A stretch of DNA of 64,000 nucleotides from Pelecanus crispus (lineage: Eukaryota; Chordata; Aves; Pelecaniformes; Pelecanidae). Location: NCBI RefSeq assembly GCF_030463565.1, contig NC_134643.1:168870491-168934490 (forward strand), in the 5' to 3' direction. Numbering within the stretch: position 1 is the stretch's first letter; the number at the start of each line of letters is the position of its first letter. The translations under genes and the position numbers were made by a program. The notes beneath the pieces were generated by a model, which had not been told where the DNA came from, ran no database searches, and saw only the letters and a program-made list of their open reading frames with translations. Below are positions 38,001 through 52,572 of this stretch, one piece after another.

Positions 38001-41000
38001 TAGTAAGCTGGTGGCAGCCACATCATCTCTGTCAGTCATGGCCTGTGCCTTTGTGCAAATGATTATAATGAAAATTCTCTGAAGGAATTAGTGAGAATCT
38101 GTTTTCTGAATTAAATTAAATCTCATTGCTGGGTGTTTAGCTGAATTCTTGAAAAGGAATCTGTTCCGATTCTGCCTCTGATTTAGGAAAGAAGCAACGC
38201 AAAGCAACCACATCTCATGGCTATTATTGTAAAGTTGGAAGCTGCAATGCCATTACTGACCTTTTGCTTCTATTAACTGCTTTCTTTACACTGCTTTTAG
38301 GAGAGATGTTGTGTGCCTGTGCTTGTCATGGGAAGGAAAGAGAAAGAAGAGAAGCCGATTCAAAGACTATCAGCTAAATTTAGTAGTGAAGATGCACGCT
38401 TACAGAACCAGGCATGTAGGCTGATGGCAGCCATGAAGGAAACTTAGTTTCCTGGAGTACCCCCTTTGGCCCTTTATGCAGTGTATGCAGGCAGCTAAGT
38501 GCCCTGCGCACAGCTGCCTGGAGAAAGTTGGGTTACAAACAAGGCTGCATCTATGATCCTGCTCTACTTCAGTGCTCCTGCAGCTGAGACACAGCAGATA
38601 TTCATTATCCAGAGTTCTTTGCTAAAACTAGGCTTTCCAAGACCTGGGTGGTCACAGAAAATGGTACCAGTGCTGGCCATCTTTTTATACACCATATATC
38701 TCTCTTCTTGTGAGGGGGCATCTAACTCCTCTCCTAAAGGCTGAAAAACCATGGACATCAAAAGTTACCTCTGCGCTGGGTTTCAGATTAAGCAAATGTA
38801 TAAGCTATTGCATTGTAGTGATCCAAAATCATGCTCTGATACTAGCAGGGGGCCCTCCAAGGAAGAAACTTGAGAAGAAATGTGACCCTCAACCTATCAC
38901 TTAACAGGGCTCCAGGTGTGCACCTAACTGCAGTGTCTGCAGGTCTGGTTCACTTTGCCTGTCCTGATCTTCTTTGCCTGTCTTCTTCACCGATCCTGTC
39001 TGCACTCATGGTGATGTTACCATCTCCATGTATTTCCCCTTCAAAGGGTCCTGAGGCCACCCTTGTGCTAGGACAGACGGGATTTGCAGATAGCAACTAA
39101 GCTAGTAAATGTGACGATGAGACTGAGAAATCTGAACATACCAAGCTATTCGGTAGAGAGCGAATAAGTGGTTAGGTCTCTTCATTTCTTCCACAGCAGA
39201 TGATCCCTCCCTGTTTGACTCTCCTCCCTTCACTACCTTGCTGTCTCTGGCCTGTTGACAAACGCATGAATCCTGCAGCAACTTTAGCAGGCGGGGTGGA
39301 AGTAAAGCATGGGCTGACTCCAAGCATTGCCCTTGGCAGCACTTCCAAGTGCCTGAATAAAGGAGGCAGTCATTTGATCTCCAGCTCAGATGAAGTCTTT
39401 TCAGCCCTTATCTCTGCCCTCAGGCTTTCTCACAGACTAGACTGCAAAGCTCCTTTTTCATCACTGTGGTTCTGCCTGCGGTGGGTCTCCTTCTGTGGTT
39501 CCTGATTTTCTTCAGTCGTGTAGCAGGGAGCTCACCTGTCTGTTCTGGATATGGTGAATTGCATTGTGTGGATTGATGCCTGGGAGACAGGTGCTTAAAC
39601 GTTCAGTGGCATGGCCACAAAGTCCCCTATTGTGGCTTCCTTCATTTGGTGATTTCACTGCTGCGTCCCAGGCTGCTTCCAGGCTTGCTTCCCTGCCATC
39701 CATCTCTGAGGGTTTGGTCCATCCTGTCTCTTAGCTCATTTTTTCATTTCTGCCTTAGAAGAAGCTCTCCTGATGTTTCACTGGCTTTTTTTTCTGGTGC
39801 CTTTTGCTTGAAAACATCTTTCAGCAGCTTCGTTTTTATGTGGAGGCGTTATTGCTCGAGTATCTGTAAGAGTTTCACAGCTGCCTCCTCTGCTTGAGTT
39901 AACTGAAAAGCTACTAAACACATTAAATGCTCAGAGGCTGTTATTGATGGGAATAAAGCTGATGACTGGCTTCTTCTGGGCTGGTTGCCACCAATTTCAG
40001 ATAGAGCCTGAAGTGCTTATTAAGCCTTCTTCGTTGGGTTTCTTTTCATTTTAACTGGAGACTTTCAAACTCCAGCCTGGCTTTTATCAACAAATTCTTC
40101 CACTTTCTTCCATGCTACTATGTCCTACCATCCCATGGTCAGCAGCTGCTCAGGGTGGGGAGACCATGCCAAAGAGCTGCTTCTTTCTGTGTCGCTCCGG
40201 TTGGCTGTGTACGGTGAGAGCATTGCGAAGAGAGCCGGTGTGCTCAGCCCTTGCACAGGCACATCAAATTTACTATGACCTACGGACCTACGTCAGCAGC
40301 TGGCTCTGTGGTTAGCAGGTGCGCTCTTGCTTGGCATGCTACGCTCTTGCCAGTCCCATTGGCATAGCTGCCCGGCAGAGATGTGAACAAATGCCTTCAT
40401 TGAGAGCAGCATTAAGACTGTTCGGATTTGTGTCACATCCCAAGGCGGCTGCATCTCCTCCCCATGCCTGGAGACAGGAGCTTCGACGAGATGTAGAAAG
40501 CCTGCTTCTTCTGCAGATGTGTACACCCACTTGGTGTGCCAAACCCTATGGATTTAGAATTCAGCTCAGAGCTTTGAAGAATACCACTTGTGAAGGCAAA
40601 GCACAATCCTTGCTGAGACAAGAAAAAGCTGGATTTTTAACAGAAGGAAAAATCATCCTTTTATTCAGGCCAAGTACACTCTTTCCTACCTCCTTTTCTT
40701 TTCCCTCCAACTCTTTCCATGTGTAATCTTAGGATAAGATTTATGATTTTGCACAAACAACGAAGGCATGTTTTTAATGTAGAATTTGTTGTTTTTAAAT
40801 ACAACCTCCCAGCTAAAAAAATCTAACCAGGGACGTGACATATGGAGAAAGAGATGATAGAGCTCAGTGCTCATTAACACTATGTCTGTCTGCTGGTAAC
40901 AAAAAAGCATACCCTGGTGGCTGTTAGGACAGAAGAACAGAAAGATAAAAGGTCTATTTCTACTTAAAACTGAAAAGGGAGGAAAAAAAAGTGGTACTTT

Positions 41001-44000
41001 TCATTTCAGTCTTGCCTATATCTAAATTTTTAGCTTGGTCTGGGGATTGCCTAGTCATGTTTTTCTGAAGTATATTTAACTGCGTTATTCAGACAGATGA
41101 ATTTGTGTCAGCTCATCACAACAGCCTGTCTCATGCTCATTTTTGCCTTAGTTGCTGTCAGTCATTCAATATCAGTATAGTTGCTATCTGGAAAGCACAT
41201 CTTTAGCAGCACTGCACAAAATCGTTCCCTATACTATTCTCTAATATGCCATGATTTATTTCATTTGGTAGCAAAGTAAGGGCAGGTTTTACAGAGCAAG
41301 GTGAATGGGAATGGAAATTTATTGAACAACAAAATGACTACTTGGAATATTGCCTTTGCCTGACAAGTTCCAGTAAATTCATTCTGCAGCCAGGGAATGT
41401 CAGACTTTTTTCCTTCCACATTTCATGGAGTGTGTAGTGGAGCAGCTTTCTCTAGAATAGAAAACCCTTAGTTTTCAATTGTGGCTGTGGCATGGTTAAG
41501 GAGCTTTGAAATTGTTTTAGGAAGGGATCCCCCAAACATTTCAACATTTCAGGGCACTGTAACTGCACATATAGCAAGAATTACTGAACTGGGAGACAAA
41601 GTTTTCCAAGCTTTACAACAGTTGGGAAAAGCAAAAAAAGCCTATCCGAATTTCTCATGTGTTTTCCTTGCAGTGCAGGATTGTCCCAGCTCTATGTTTT
41701 CTGCTGGGAGGTGCCCAGAGATTTCACCTCTGCTGATTCCTCTGGAGTCTTCTCTGGTCTCCCTCCTCTGTACCACAATGCTTGTCTTGTCCTTTTGGCT
41801 CTTTCTGTCTTGCTTTGCAAATATTATTTCAGCTTCCTCTAACTTATCTATTAATATTCATAACAGTGGGAGAAGGTAGAATGAGGCTTAAACCTAGCTG
41901 TATTTTTAAAAAGCATTATAAAATGTGTAGCGCAAATAGTTCTCCCATGTATTAACTATTTGTATTGTATGTACTCTCAGTTAAGTATAGTCAGTGTTAC
42001 AGTTAAAAGATGGATTTTCTTAACATCTAATGAAGAGTTTGTGAGGAGTTTCTGCACTTACATAGTGTTATTGATCGATTTGTATTAATGTCTGTACCAA
42101 AACTGAATACATACATAACTGAAGAAAACCATTAACCAGAAAAAAAAAAAAGCAAGAAAGAGAAACTTCAGCTCCAAAACCAAAATCAGAGGCCATATTT
42201 GGCGTCATTATCTGTTTCATTTTAAGGACATTTTTACTGATACTCGGCTCAAAATTTTCCCTAATATTTTCCCCTTAATTCTGTGGACTTCTGTTTTCCT
42301 CTCTCCTCTCTCCCATGCTCACCATCTCATCAAACAATTTATTTGCAGTAATTACAAGCATCAAATCTGGCTTGTTGCAGTAGGCTAGTCCCTTCTCCAA
42401 GCCCGCCTCATATTTTTAAAGCCGTCTCATTGCCCTGTCCCCAGAGCCCCTGGCTGTGTGGGCTGCCCAGCCCTGCACTCCCTCCCATGGGTCAGGCTTG
42501 GTCAGGTGAAGCTGATCTCAGAAGTAAGCACCATTCCTCACCACCCAGCAGCTGCACAAAAACAGGCTATCGTCTCTGTGCTTGTAAGACAATATCATTC
42601 CTCAGGCACATCCCAGTTCCAGGGAAGTTTTTTCTTGCATTTACATCTTATTGCAAATACTTGACGCCTTCACATCTTTTATATTAGCTTGGCATCTGTA
42701 TTTGACGGCTCTCTGGTACGTCTGAGCTTAGCAATGCATCAGAAAACATTTTCTTAGACCACAGTTTTTCCTGGATTAGCAACAACGGTCGATTTGATTT
42801 ATTAAAGTTTGTCATCTATACTACCTAAGCATTCAAGTGAATGGATATGCATTTCACAGATGCAAATACGATACTACATTCAATAGTGTATTAAAATGAG
42901 AGTGTGCTAATAAATTCAGCAAAGCCCCAGATGTAGTATACCAATATCATTTCAGTGCTAAGGCTGGTTTCCAAATATCATCTCTAACAGGCAAAAGAAC
43001 AGACCAGAACCTTTACTTGCCACTCAAATGAAAACATCTCTTGTTTTCAAACAGTTAGCTAGTTATATTTTCACCTTTTTAATGCTTTCTCACATTTCAT
43101 TCTCTTTGAATTTTATTTGCATTCTGATGAGACAAAAAATCATAATAGACTTGCAATGTTTCATACAGTCATGAAACAAATATCAGAAATCTGGCAAAGA
43201 AAATGGTCATCATAGTATTTCTAGACTAAAGGGATTCAGTGGTGTTTGAATAGGCAGCTAGATTTTGGACACTTAACTGAATCAAATCTCTAGCAATTCA
43301 CATATTCATTCTGTTCCAGCAGAACTTAAAGCAAGGCACTATTAATTAATAGAACCTCATGGCAGTTGCTTGAGAAAAGAGTAATAATTAAAAGGAGTTA
43401 TTAATTGTCAGATTTTCCGTGATTCACAGATCATTTTATGCACCGTTGCAGGTAACATCTCTTCAGGCAAGTAGCAGAATTTTAAACTGATGCTTCCACT
43501 AAGCTCTTCTATGATAAGCAATTGTATTTGCCTCCTCGTAGAGCATGAAACATGCACAGCAAGGTTTGCCTTGCTCTGAGAAAGTAAAGAATACTGGAAA
43601 ATTATTAGAACGTGGAAATCATTCTTCAGAGGCTGAAAACTGTAAAATACTGTTTTTTTGTTTGAAAACTCATTTTTTTGGTCTAGAATGGGGAACAGAG
43701 CAATCCACTCTAATCAAGTGACTGCATTCCCAACCCGGCTCAAAAGATTTGTTCACAAATACTGTTTTAAAATGAGCCGGTCCCTCTCAATTCAGCGACA
43801 GACACTCCCAGAAAGTAGCAGGCTTCATCTATTTCAGACACCTAGTGTGGGTACCCAGAGGTAGGTAACATAGTGCCGTTGGAGATGCTCAGTGGTGCCA
43901 TGCATCGGCTCCAGCCCCTGCCCCAGAAAGGCATGGATTTCTTGCTGCTCTGCATATTTGCCAGCTACACCCAGATATCTTGGATGCAATACAAGCCATG

Positions 44001-44164
44001 ACTCAATGAACCCCACAAAAATGGCCAGTGCTGTTTGAGATATCCTAGAAAATCCAAGGCGTAATGAGTGGGACTAGAAGATGGAGACACAAGATATTCA
44101 ACAGATCCAGTGGGCAGCTGAACCGAACTGTGCAGTACCCAGAATGGCATCGGTGCCTCTATTT
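35090..44164. other. Intergenic between DCT and GPC6, no gene recognised
   Basis: About 9 kb without a recognisable exon or RNA gene on either strand. It includes a T run near 37170-37185 and an A run near 42140. A GC-richer patch at about 37430-37640 has overlapping frames on both strands without protein resemblance. None of the open frames shows a conserved family or splice-supported extension. Confidence 0.45.
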
Positions 44165-44300
44165 AGATAACAAACCCCCTCCTCAGGGTAAGATTCAGTT
44201 TGCCCAAATCTAGGTTTGTACCATGTTAGGGTGGGATTCAGCTCACCCAAATTTGGGAAATTGATTCTCTTGCCTAAACTTAGGCCTTTAGTTTCATTTG
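44165..44300. repeat. Possible old interspersed repeat with TTAGGC/CCCAAAT phrases
   Basis: The phrases GATTCAGTTTGCCCAAATCTAG and GGATTCAGCTCACCCAAATTT recur within 60 bases. Related wording occurs near 9277, 10370 and, inverted, near 62290. This looks like one old repeat family, not identified. Confidence 0.35.
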
Positions 44301-44669
44301 AAGTTCTCGAGACTTTCCCACCTGGACATCCAGCTGCCAATCTTGAAGGGTGCAGGGCCTCTGCGGGTCCTGTGCCACAACTGCTGGCTCTGGGCAGATG
44401 TCTTGGCTAGCCTAAGCTGCTTCAAGTGACACCAGAGAGCAATATGTAGGCAGCTGAACAAAACCCTTAAGCTTAGAACGGAATCAACAGAAGAATGTTA
44501 AGGAGGCTGTTTAAAGACCTAGTATGAAATCTTAGAATCCACTGCAGGAATTAGAATAAGTCAAATTAAAATGAAGAATCAGACCTGGCTTATTCACCAG
44601 ATCCCACGTTTCTTAAAGAACAACATTGATTTACATTTTAAGACTCCTATAGCGTGGGCAGTTTTATGT

Positions 44670-44691
44670 AAAAAAAAAAAAAAAAAAAAAA
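44670..44691. repeat. A22 homopolymer
   Basis: Twenty-two consecutive A. No retrocopy body is recognisable on its left, so it is not called a poly(A) tail. Confidence 0.85.
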
Positions 44692-47144
44692 GGTGTTCAA
44701 CAGCCGCAGTAAAATGCTACCATTAAATTAACTCTCAATCTGATTAACTCAGAAACTAATAAGTAAGTAAAAATAACAATTCACTATCTTTTTTTTTTTT
44801 TTGAACTATCTTACATATAGTCACAGGAAGCTCTCACCTTTTGCAAGAGAATAAATAAATGACTACTGCATGAAATTTCATCCTTAGATGTCATGACTTT
44901 TGACACTTCCACAATGTTCTTCACTTCTCTGACAGATTTTAGGGGAACATGGCTGGCAAACAAATATAGCTGGAAAAAGAATGCTGTAGAATGAACTCAT
45001 AAATTATTTTAAAGGTTCATTTTACCTCATGATTCTCTAGTAGCTGACAATCATGGGATTAACATTGCTGTCCTGCAGAGAGCACTTTTCATTTTGCAGC
45101 CAAGAAACCACAAGACACAAGGCAGGTACTTACTTCAGATATTTATTGTAGTCCATCAGAGAATATCGAATCCCTGTTTTCAAACCACCAATATACATTG
45201 CCTTCATGGTGTGAGTGAAAGGTGTGATGAGAATGAGAAGAACTGATGAACATGATTTAGATTTGTTTAACACATCTCGGAATAAAATGAATTGGACGAT
45301 TTTAAGTCAGAGCAGTTATAGTTTTATTCTTTATATGGTAAAGCAATCTAACAAAACCAATACCATAAAAATAACTAGAATGAATAAGGCATGTCAAAGT
45401 CTTCACTGAGGTGTCAAGTATATATATACATACAGTACTGAATATTAAGCAACAGTGTAAAAGATCGCCCCACACTTTATTACTGTTGTAATTATGAACT
45501 AATAAAGTAAGTGTCATCAGTGTTGTTTGAGAGAGAGACACCGAGGAAATAAGCACAAATTTAAATGGTTAGTATCAAACTTGTTAGATATGCTGCTTCT
45601 GGTACTGGAGCTGATGGCAAACTCTCACTAGCTTCAGTGGAAGGAGGACCAGAGAGGCTGGCGAAGGCGTTTCTGATCCTCCATTGCATAGTCCTCACAC
45701 AGCGTAAATTACGTTGTCCAGATTGCTGTAACACTTTTAAACTTTGGATTGAAAGAAGTTACAGTGGGGGTTCTTTATCCATACACCTTGGGAATAGTTA
45801 CCTCACCAAAAATGACTACTTCTGATCACCTATCTTTAATACTTGGATTAATGGGCTGTGCGCAAACCACCTACTATGGCACTGTGCATGTCTATAATGG
45901 TTTCTAGGCTGAAGAAGGTCATGAGTCATTCACACGGCTTGTTATACCGTGATGCCAGACCAACGATCCTCTGTACTGTCAATGGAGAGAAGTAGGAGCA
46001 ACACATAATATATGCACCTACAGCAGGTGGAGAGAATATGTTTCCCTACTTCTGTCTGTTGATAGTGTAGACAGTCAAGATCTCATGGCATTGGGTGGCA
46101 GATAGTTTGAGTCCCTCATTGCTTTCTTGACGTTGCATGCCACAGTAGTTACTGCAGCTAGATACCTATAGTAGATGGTCTGCGTATGACTTTGTGTGTT
46201 GCATCAGTAAGACTTTCCTGACAAGCAATCTGATCTTTCTTAGCTGAGATATTGTGCGCTCTGCACAGAGAGCTAGTTAATTGTGGATTCCATATTCTAA
46301 TGCTTTACCAGTCCAGTTACGGCAAGATTAATATAAAGGTCAATATATCTTCTTGTTTAACTGAGAAAAATATCTTTATTTCTCATTATAAAGACAACTG
46401 GAAAAACTGTGTTTTCTAACATTTTTAACACAGTGTTTTTGTGGAGATTCACTGATAAAGAGTTTGCTGTGATTTTGAAAAGAATATTCTTGAGATCTAA
46501 TAACGAGAATTAAACTTTCATATAATAATCAGAGTTTTATGTAATGGTGTCTTAACAAAAGCAAAATTTTGGCTAGTAATCAGCGACAATCAATTAGACT
46601 TTCCAACAAGCCATTGCAAATTTAAAATATGCACATGAATAAACAGTAGAATAACACTATGAGAGAAATAACTTGCCTTACACTGTCATCAATGAAAATA
46701 CATATTCATTAATATATGTATACTATGAAGCAGGGAAACTAGCAAGGTACAATCTGTCTGAAAAGCATTATGTGGATAACGTTTGCAGGCAAAAGGCAGG
46801 GCAAATAAAATTAATCTTTGAGAATGCTAGTTATTGTCTCAGTCTGTTACTGAATATTACAATCCTATCCTAACTCTCAAATGTGTTGTAAGCACTAAAA
46901 AAGGATTTTTCAGTAGACAACAAAAGAAAGTATTGATTTAGAAAATAAAATGTATGGCCTTTTCCAAATGCCTTTGTCTAGTAACATAATATTGCACCAG
47001 GCAAAATTGCCTTGGCTGAGCAGCAAGGTCTTCTAATGCCTATATTTCAGGAAGATGCGTTACAAAAAATGAGTTTAATAGGAGGTCATTCATTATCTGG
47101 TAGTAATTTTAAGGTACATGAAAGAAGCAGGCGCAGCACTACAA

Positions 47145-47162
47145 ATATATATATATATATAT
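47145..47162. repeat. (AT)9 microsatellite
   Basis: Nine uninterrupted AT units. Confidence 0.9.
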
Positions 47163-50100
47163 GTAAATGACTGTTAATACAACCTTTGCAACAAAATATC
47201 CCTGCAGTCAAACTTTTCTTACTAATGGACAGGAACAGAGCAGTTTATGGTTTAACTGTTCTGTGATTTCCAAATATCATCTTTAACATCCTTGACATGA
47301 CAAACTGTGAAAGAAACAAGCTTAAGAAACACAGGATTCATTATAAGTCTTGAGGGAAGAAATGGTATTTACATTACTGATCACTGCTTTGTGAAAACCA
47401 CATTAACTGTTGTGCACTGGACTTGGTAAAGACTCAAGGGGAAATGGAAAAGCAATGGGCCAAACAGTACCATCTGAGATTGTCTTGAAAATGTCAAACA
47501 CTTCCCTTCTTTTTACCCACAGGGAAATCTGAATGCATTTCTACTAATAAAAACTTTCTGGAGGAAAGTGTGTGGAAGGGAAAGATGAGATGAAAAAGAC
47601 CTTGTGGCTGCAGGGGTAATCCATTGGGTATTGTTGTGTCATGTCATTCTTGGGTGATGGACAGTGGCAGTATGATTATAAACCTGTAATTCAGTTAAGG
47701 GAGGTCAGATGATACCGTAGAAGTAGGAGCCACTTTCCGTGGATTACGAATTTCATTTTTAAAAAAACCACCAAATAGGATGACAGTTTTGATCATCAGT
47801 ATTTTACCCAATTCATTTTTGTATTTTCATGAATATAGGAAAGTCATCATGATTTAACAATTGTAGCCTGAAAGGAAGGATGTAGGGGTTCTGAAAAGCT
47901 TGGCAAGCTTTTACAAGTTTTTTTGTGCCGAAACAAAAAACAAACAATAATGAAATTCATAACAGTAAAGCCCCAAAATACTGTGAACAAGATACTGTGT
48001 AGGTTACTTTTTTTATCTGGATAGTTGTTTTTTTTTTACATTGTCCTTTCTAGCACCAGCAGATGTTGCCAAATAATATCTGCAGACTCGCCCTTTTCCA
48101 CAGTTATTTCGGAAAATTGCAACAACACTTATAGAGACCCAAGCTATAAACATCTCTAAAGCAGAAGTCCCTGCCTGGGACTCTCCTCGTTAGGTCTGTA
48201 TCAAGTATTGTGGTAAATGGAGTCCTTCCAATAATTTTTTATAGCATATGCACTTGAAATTTACTGACTTGCAGCTGTATTTATAGAGATATATACGTGT
48301 GTATACATGTAAATAAATGTGTATACAGGGAGAGAGATGCACGCTCACGTATACTATGAGAGGAAAACAAAGTGGAAGAGCAGGAGACCTAGAAAATCGG
48401 ACACTGAATGGGCTTTTGGTTTGTGCCACATTTCAAGTATCAACCCTCAAAAAGCACATTGGGGAAAGAAAAAGGATTTCTTCATTATGGAGGCCCAAGA
48501 GGTGGCAGGGAATACAGAGGAAGCTGCACTTAATTATGTTCAGCTGTTAAAAAGTTATTTTCTGTCATAACAATCAGCTATTTTGCAAGAGGTGTGTTAG
48601 CGGTATGTCAGCATTATCCTATGTATTGCTTTCTCTACCATCCTCCTAGAAAATGAGTATTTTCCTTTCATTGATGCAGTAAGGGCTAAGACTGACAAAC
48701 AATTAAGCACATTAATGATTAAACCCGAAGGGTATGTTTATCGCAGTTCTCACTCTTGAGGCACTGTATTAATCTGCTTTCTGCCACTTGGTGATGTACA
48801 CCTTACTCCTCACTAATTCTCTGAGCTGGCTTGAGCCCTGTGCACTGCTTTCACCAGCCTTTGAAAGGCAGCTGGGATCTCAGGAGAGATCTGTTGAGCT
48901 CCATCCCTTGTGCATATGCGCATTGAAGGCAGTCGCGTTGCGTGTTCGTAGCTAGGGTAGTTGACAGGTTCAAATGTCTTATAAGGAAGGATATTAATAT
49001 AACAGCATTGAGCAGCATTCAGAACAACGAATGCACGTCGGTTGTACGTCTAGTTACCTCAGGGTTGGTTTGGCCCAGAAATGAAGTTGTTATCCTATGG
49101 CTTCCCCAAATGGGTTCCCTCTCCAGGATCCTTACTCCGGCACTGGCATGAAGAAGAGGCACCATTGCACAACAAGAAGAAGGACAGGAGAGAGTCCGGG
49201 TGAAGCCTGGATCCCCCCAGTCTCACCAGTGGCATCTACCTCCAGGCACTTAAGTGAGATGCCTAAACGACAAGCCTTGTCATCCCAGGCTGCCTGTGCA
49301 GGGAAGAGAGGTAAGCTCCTTCCCAGATACGGAGGTGCCCATCTCTTTTGACTACCTGCAAACACCTAGAAAGACAACCCTGCCGAGCAATGCGCTCCCT
49401 GAAGCGCCTAGTGCTAGGTGGGATGACCTGAGGGCCTAAGACACAGCCGGTTCTCATGAAGACAGACAGAGTGAGAAGAAAAGGAGTCAGCAGGAAAGGA
49501 TTTCAAGCCTGAGAGAACGTAGGGACTGCCCATCAGGAAGGTCTCAGTGCTCTTGGCACTGTCACCTCATCTTGCTTCCAAGCTCTAAGTCTGCAAAGGG
49601 ACTGAAAGTGCATTTACAGCTAATAAAGCAGAGATTTCATAGTCTGTCTACTGTAGTTAGTAATCGTAAGGCTGTATATGATTGTAGTGGAAAGAAAAGT
49701 CTAGTGTTGCATCCGAAGTTATTATTATAAAAAGCTATATACAGAAACAAATTCAATTGCATTAGCCCTACAGAAAGTGATTTAAGGCATTTTACACAAA
49801 AAATACTGGGCTCTGTGAAACCTATTTCACAAATGTATCAAAACGATTGTATATATTTTTCTATTTCTGTCCATGGTACATTACTTCTCTGAAGATACAA
49901 AGCCATAAAGAATCTTTTCCTTAAAAGTTCAAACTCTGCATTTCTACACTGCTATATACATACACACACTGCCATATGCTGCTTAATACTGTATCTTTGT
50001 AAGCAGTGTTTGGAGATGGGAGACCTTGGGATTTTTCTGTAACTTTCATTTTGTTTGGAACACTCCCAAAACACAAGCTGTACCATTTAGTTTCAGGTAT

Positions 50101-51971
50101 GACCTATAAACAGTATCTGTAGGTGTATTTTTTGTGTCAGATTAGGTTGAAATGTTAAAATTAGATTTGTAGAAAAGCAGGTTTAATGTTTAATGAGATG
50201 TTTTCAACCCAACCCTATTTCTGTCTAAACCCCATTTTATTCTAAACTTGACTTGCATTCAACTATCACCCCTATCAATTCACATTTATCTATGTTAAAC
50301 ACTAATCTAGAAATACAGCATCAAAACTGGAGCTAACAATTTGCATGCTTTCAAGCGATGTTCATACGTCTGGAGTCGTAAAAGTTTAACAAGCAAGTAT
50401 AAATGTCAATTGATACACAGATCAAGACATCTGACCTACTTAAATAACACCCTTTCTTTGAGTTTGCTAAATGTAACAAAATTGCTAGTGGAAATGAAAT
50501 AATATCTCTTACCAACAAAACAAAGTAACCTGGGAGGAATCAGTATATAAATGTCCATCAATTTATGTAGTTTGACATCCCTGAACATCTGAATGCAAAT
50601 TCTTCATTTGTAAACTTGTGTTCAGATTAGGTAAAAGTTGAAAAGGAGCTTCAGAATATTTTGGAGGTGCAAGTGCTCCCTTCTCCCCCCTCAAATACAT
50701 GCACATATTCACAAATTATTTACAAAATATTCTTGCAGCCTCAGACTCAACTAATAGCACAAAGCTGAAGTCTGGACTCCTCCAACTTCTCTTTGGGCAG
50801 GTTTTTAAGAGTGATCATCACTCTGTAGCTCTTATAAGCAGACTAAGATTGACTGACTACTTTTAAATTAGTCTGTGCTATCTAAAGACTGAAACAGTTA
50901 ATCTGTAGTTATGTTACATGCATATAATGTAATATACACATAGCCAATGTGAAAGTAAATCAAATGAAGCCCAGAATGTTAAAATAAAAGAAAAGGGGGA
51001 AAAAAAAAAATATCCAGCATCAAACCTCAAAACAATCAATTACAGAACCAATATGAATTGGTTCTGGATGTTGTTACCTGTTCAGTTAATCTTGCTATAG
51101 ATAATCCACAAATTCTTTGCTGTCGGCCTTGCTGGCTCATCAGCGCAGCAGACGATAGCAAAACACAAACTGTATGCTATAGTTACAAGGAAGAAACAGA
51201 ATTTTGCTGCAACTGAATGAATGAACCAAAATGTAGTCTATAAGCACTAATAATACGCTAGATTGAAAAAAGAGTCATCAGGATTTATGGTAGATGATCA
51301 AGAACATACACCTGGCAGAACATGTTTAGAATAGATAATAAAAGGTAAAGGTGGGGTCTGATAAAGACTGAAAAAACCCCAAAATAAGTGGACCAAATCT
51401 CTTTTTTGCTACATCCTCTGTCTGAAAAGAGAAGCACTAAGTGCTACCAAAGGCACAGAGATCTGGGGAAAGGAGATAGAAAATTCAGGGAGCTAAAAAT
51501 GACTGAAAAGACAGTTCAGCCTGGAGAAGAAAATGGTCATAGGGACACTGGTGACTCAAAATCAGATGGGACATATGGCACACAGGAGGAGGAGGGACAG
51601 ACAGGAAGCTTTAGTTAGAGATGTTTATCATCAGGAAACACGGATTTGCCAAAAAGGATTTTTTTTTTTTTTTTTCTGGAATGCACTAGCTTTGATGAAA
51701 CATTCATTTTGAAAGATTTTTCAGGCCCAGGATGATACTTTGAGGTGAGGAGTGAGGAGAGGAGGGAGGAGAACGAGTACAGCCCACAGGTAACCTGGTG
51801 GTTGGGGTGTTTAGTGGAACATGGGAGACCTCTACGAAACCTTGGCTGAATGACTGGAGTTTGGGCTTTCTCAAAGCCCCTGTGAGTGACCTCTTCAGGC
51901 TTGAGAAGAAAACTCGCTAGATGTGTAGTGGAATCGAGTTATTTCTGTGAGAGCTGTGAAGGACTTTTGTG

Positions 51972-52025
51972 CCTAAATAATGTAAATTTCCTAAATTTCC
52001 TAAATAATGTAAATTTCCTAAAAAT
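51972..52025. repeat. Two-copy tandem repeat, period 27
   Basis: CCTAAATAATGTAAATTT begins at 51972 and again at 51999, the units differing only at their last bases. The end of the second copy overlaps a further inverted TTTAGG phrase. Confidence 0.85.
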
Positions 52026-52503
52026 ATTTAGGAAAAAAGACTACTGACACACAGAAGTCTGTTTTAGGTAGTAAGCTCTTCCTCACACACGGAAAGATAC
52101 AAAATTAGCCAGTGTACCTGGAAACTAAGAAGAGAGAGAAACCCTGCAGCAGACTGCAGAAACACTGCTGACTTGTGAAGCAATATTTGGGCCTTTGCTA
52201 TGTACACAAGTGTGTGGTTATAATCAGATTAGGCAGAAAATTCACAGTCAGTAGGTCAAAGAGAAGAGCTGGACAGCAGTGGGGAGTACCAGCTGTCCCT
52301 TGTGTGATTTTATTGTTAATCCCCTATGGTCACATATCTGCTGGGTCCCACTGTGGAGCTGCTGCTCCCCTCCCTCATTCCTCAGGTGCCTTTCTAACCT
52401 TCCTGGAATAACACACTCCACCATCAGCAGGGACAACTTGCATGCCCAGGAAGCTCCATGCTCCAGGTGATCTGCGTGGGAGCTTGGCAGAACCCTGGAG
52501 AGG

Positions 52504-52572
52504 TATAAAAGCAGCTCCAGCAGCTGAGAGCAGCAGAACTGTCTAAATGGTTAGCCTCTCACTTTGAAGAAG
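52504..52572 (+). promoter_or_regulatory. Promoter-like TATA box with short candidate non-coding exon
   Basis: TATAAAAG at 52504-52511 is followed about 30 bases on by a purine-start CAGCAGAAC region, and then by GAAGAAG|GTAAAT, a good splice donor at 52572/52573. This is the arrangement of a TATA promoter plus first exon. No protein-coding continuation is recognised, so it could be an unannotated non-coding transcript running antisense toward GPC6, or chance. Confidence 0.3.

Larger units (their letters stand above)
44301..52503. other. Intergenic, no gene recognised
   Basis: AT-rich unique DNA without supported exons. Low-complexity items are A22 at 44670-44691, T14 near 44790, an (AT)9 run at 47145-47162 and a two-copy 27-bp tandem at 51972-52025. 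The 49100-49440 patch is more GC-rich, with overlapping frames on both strands and no recognisable protein. Confidence 0.45.

Noticed and set aside
41481-41879. 132-codon + strand frame
   Set aside because: The first half briefly looks protein-like, but no family was recognised and there is no splice or context support.
44670-44691. A22 as the tail of a processed pseudogene
   Set aside because: No retrocopied gene body is recognisable on the left side.
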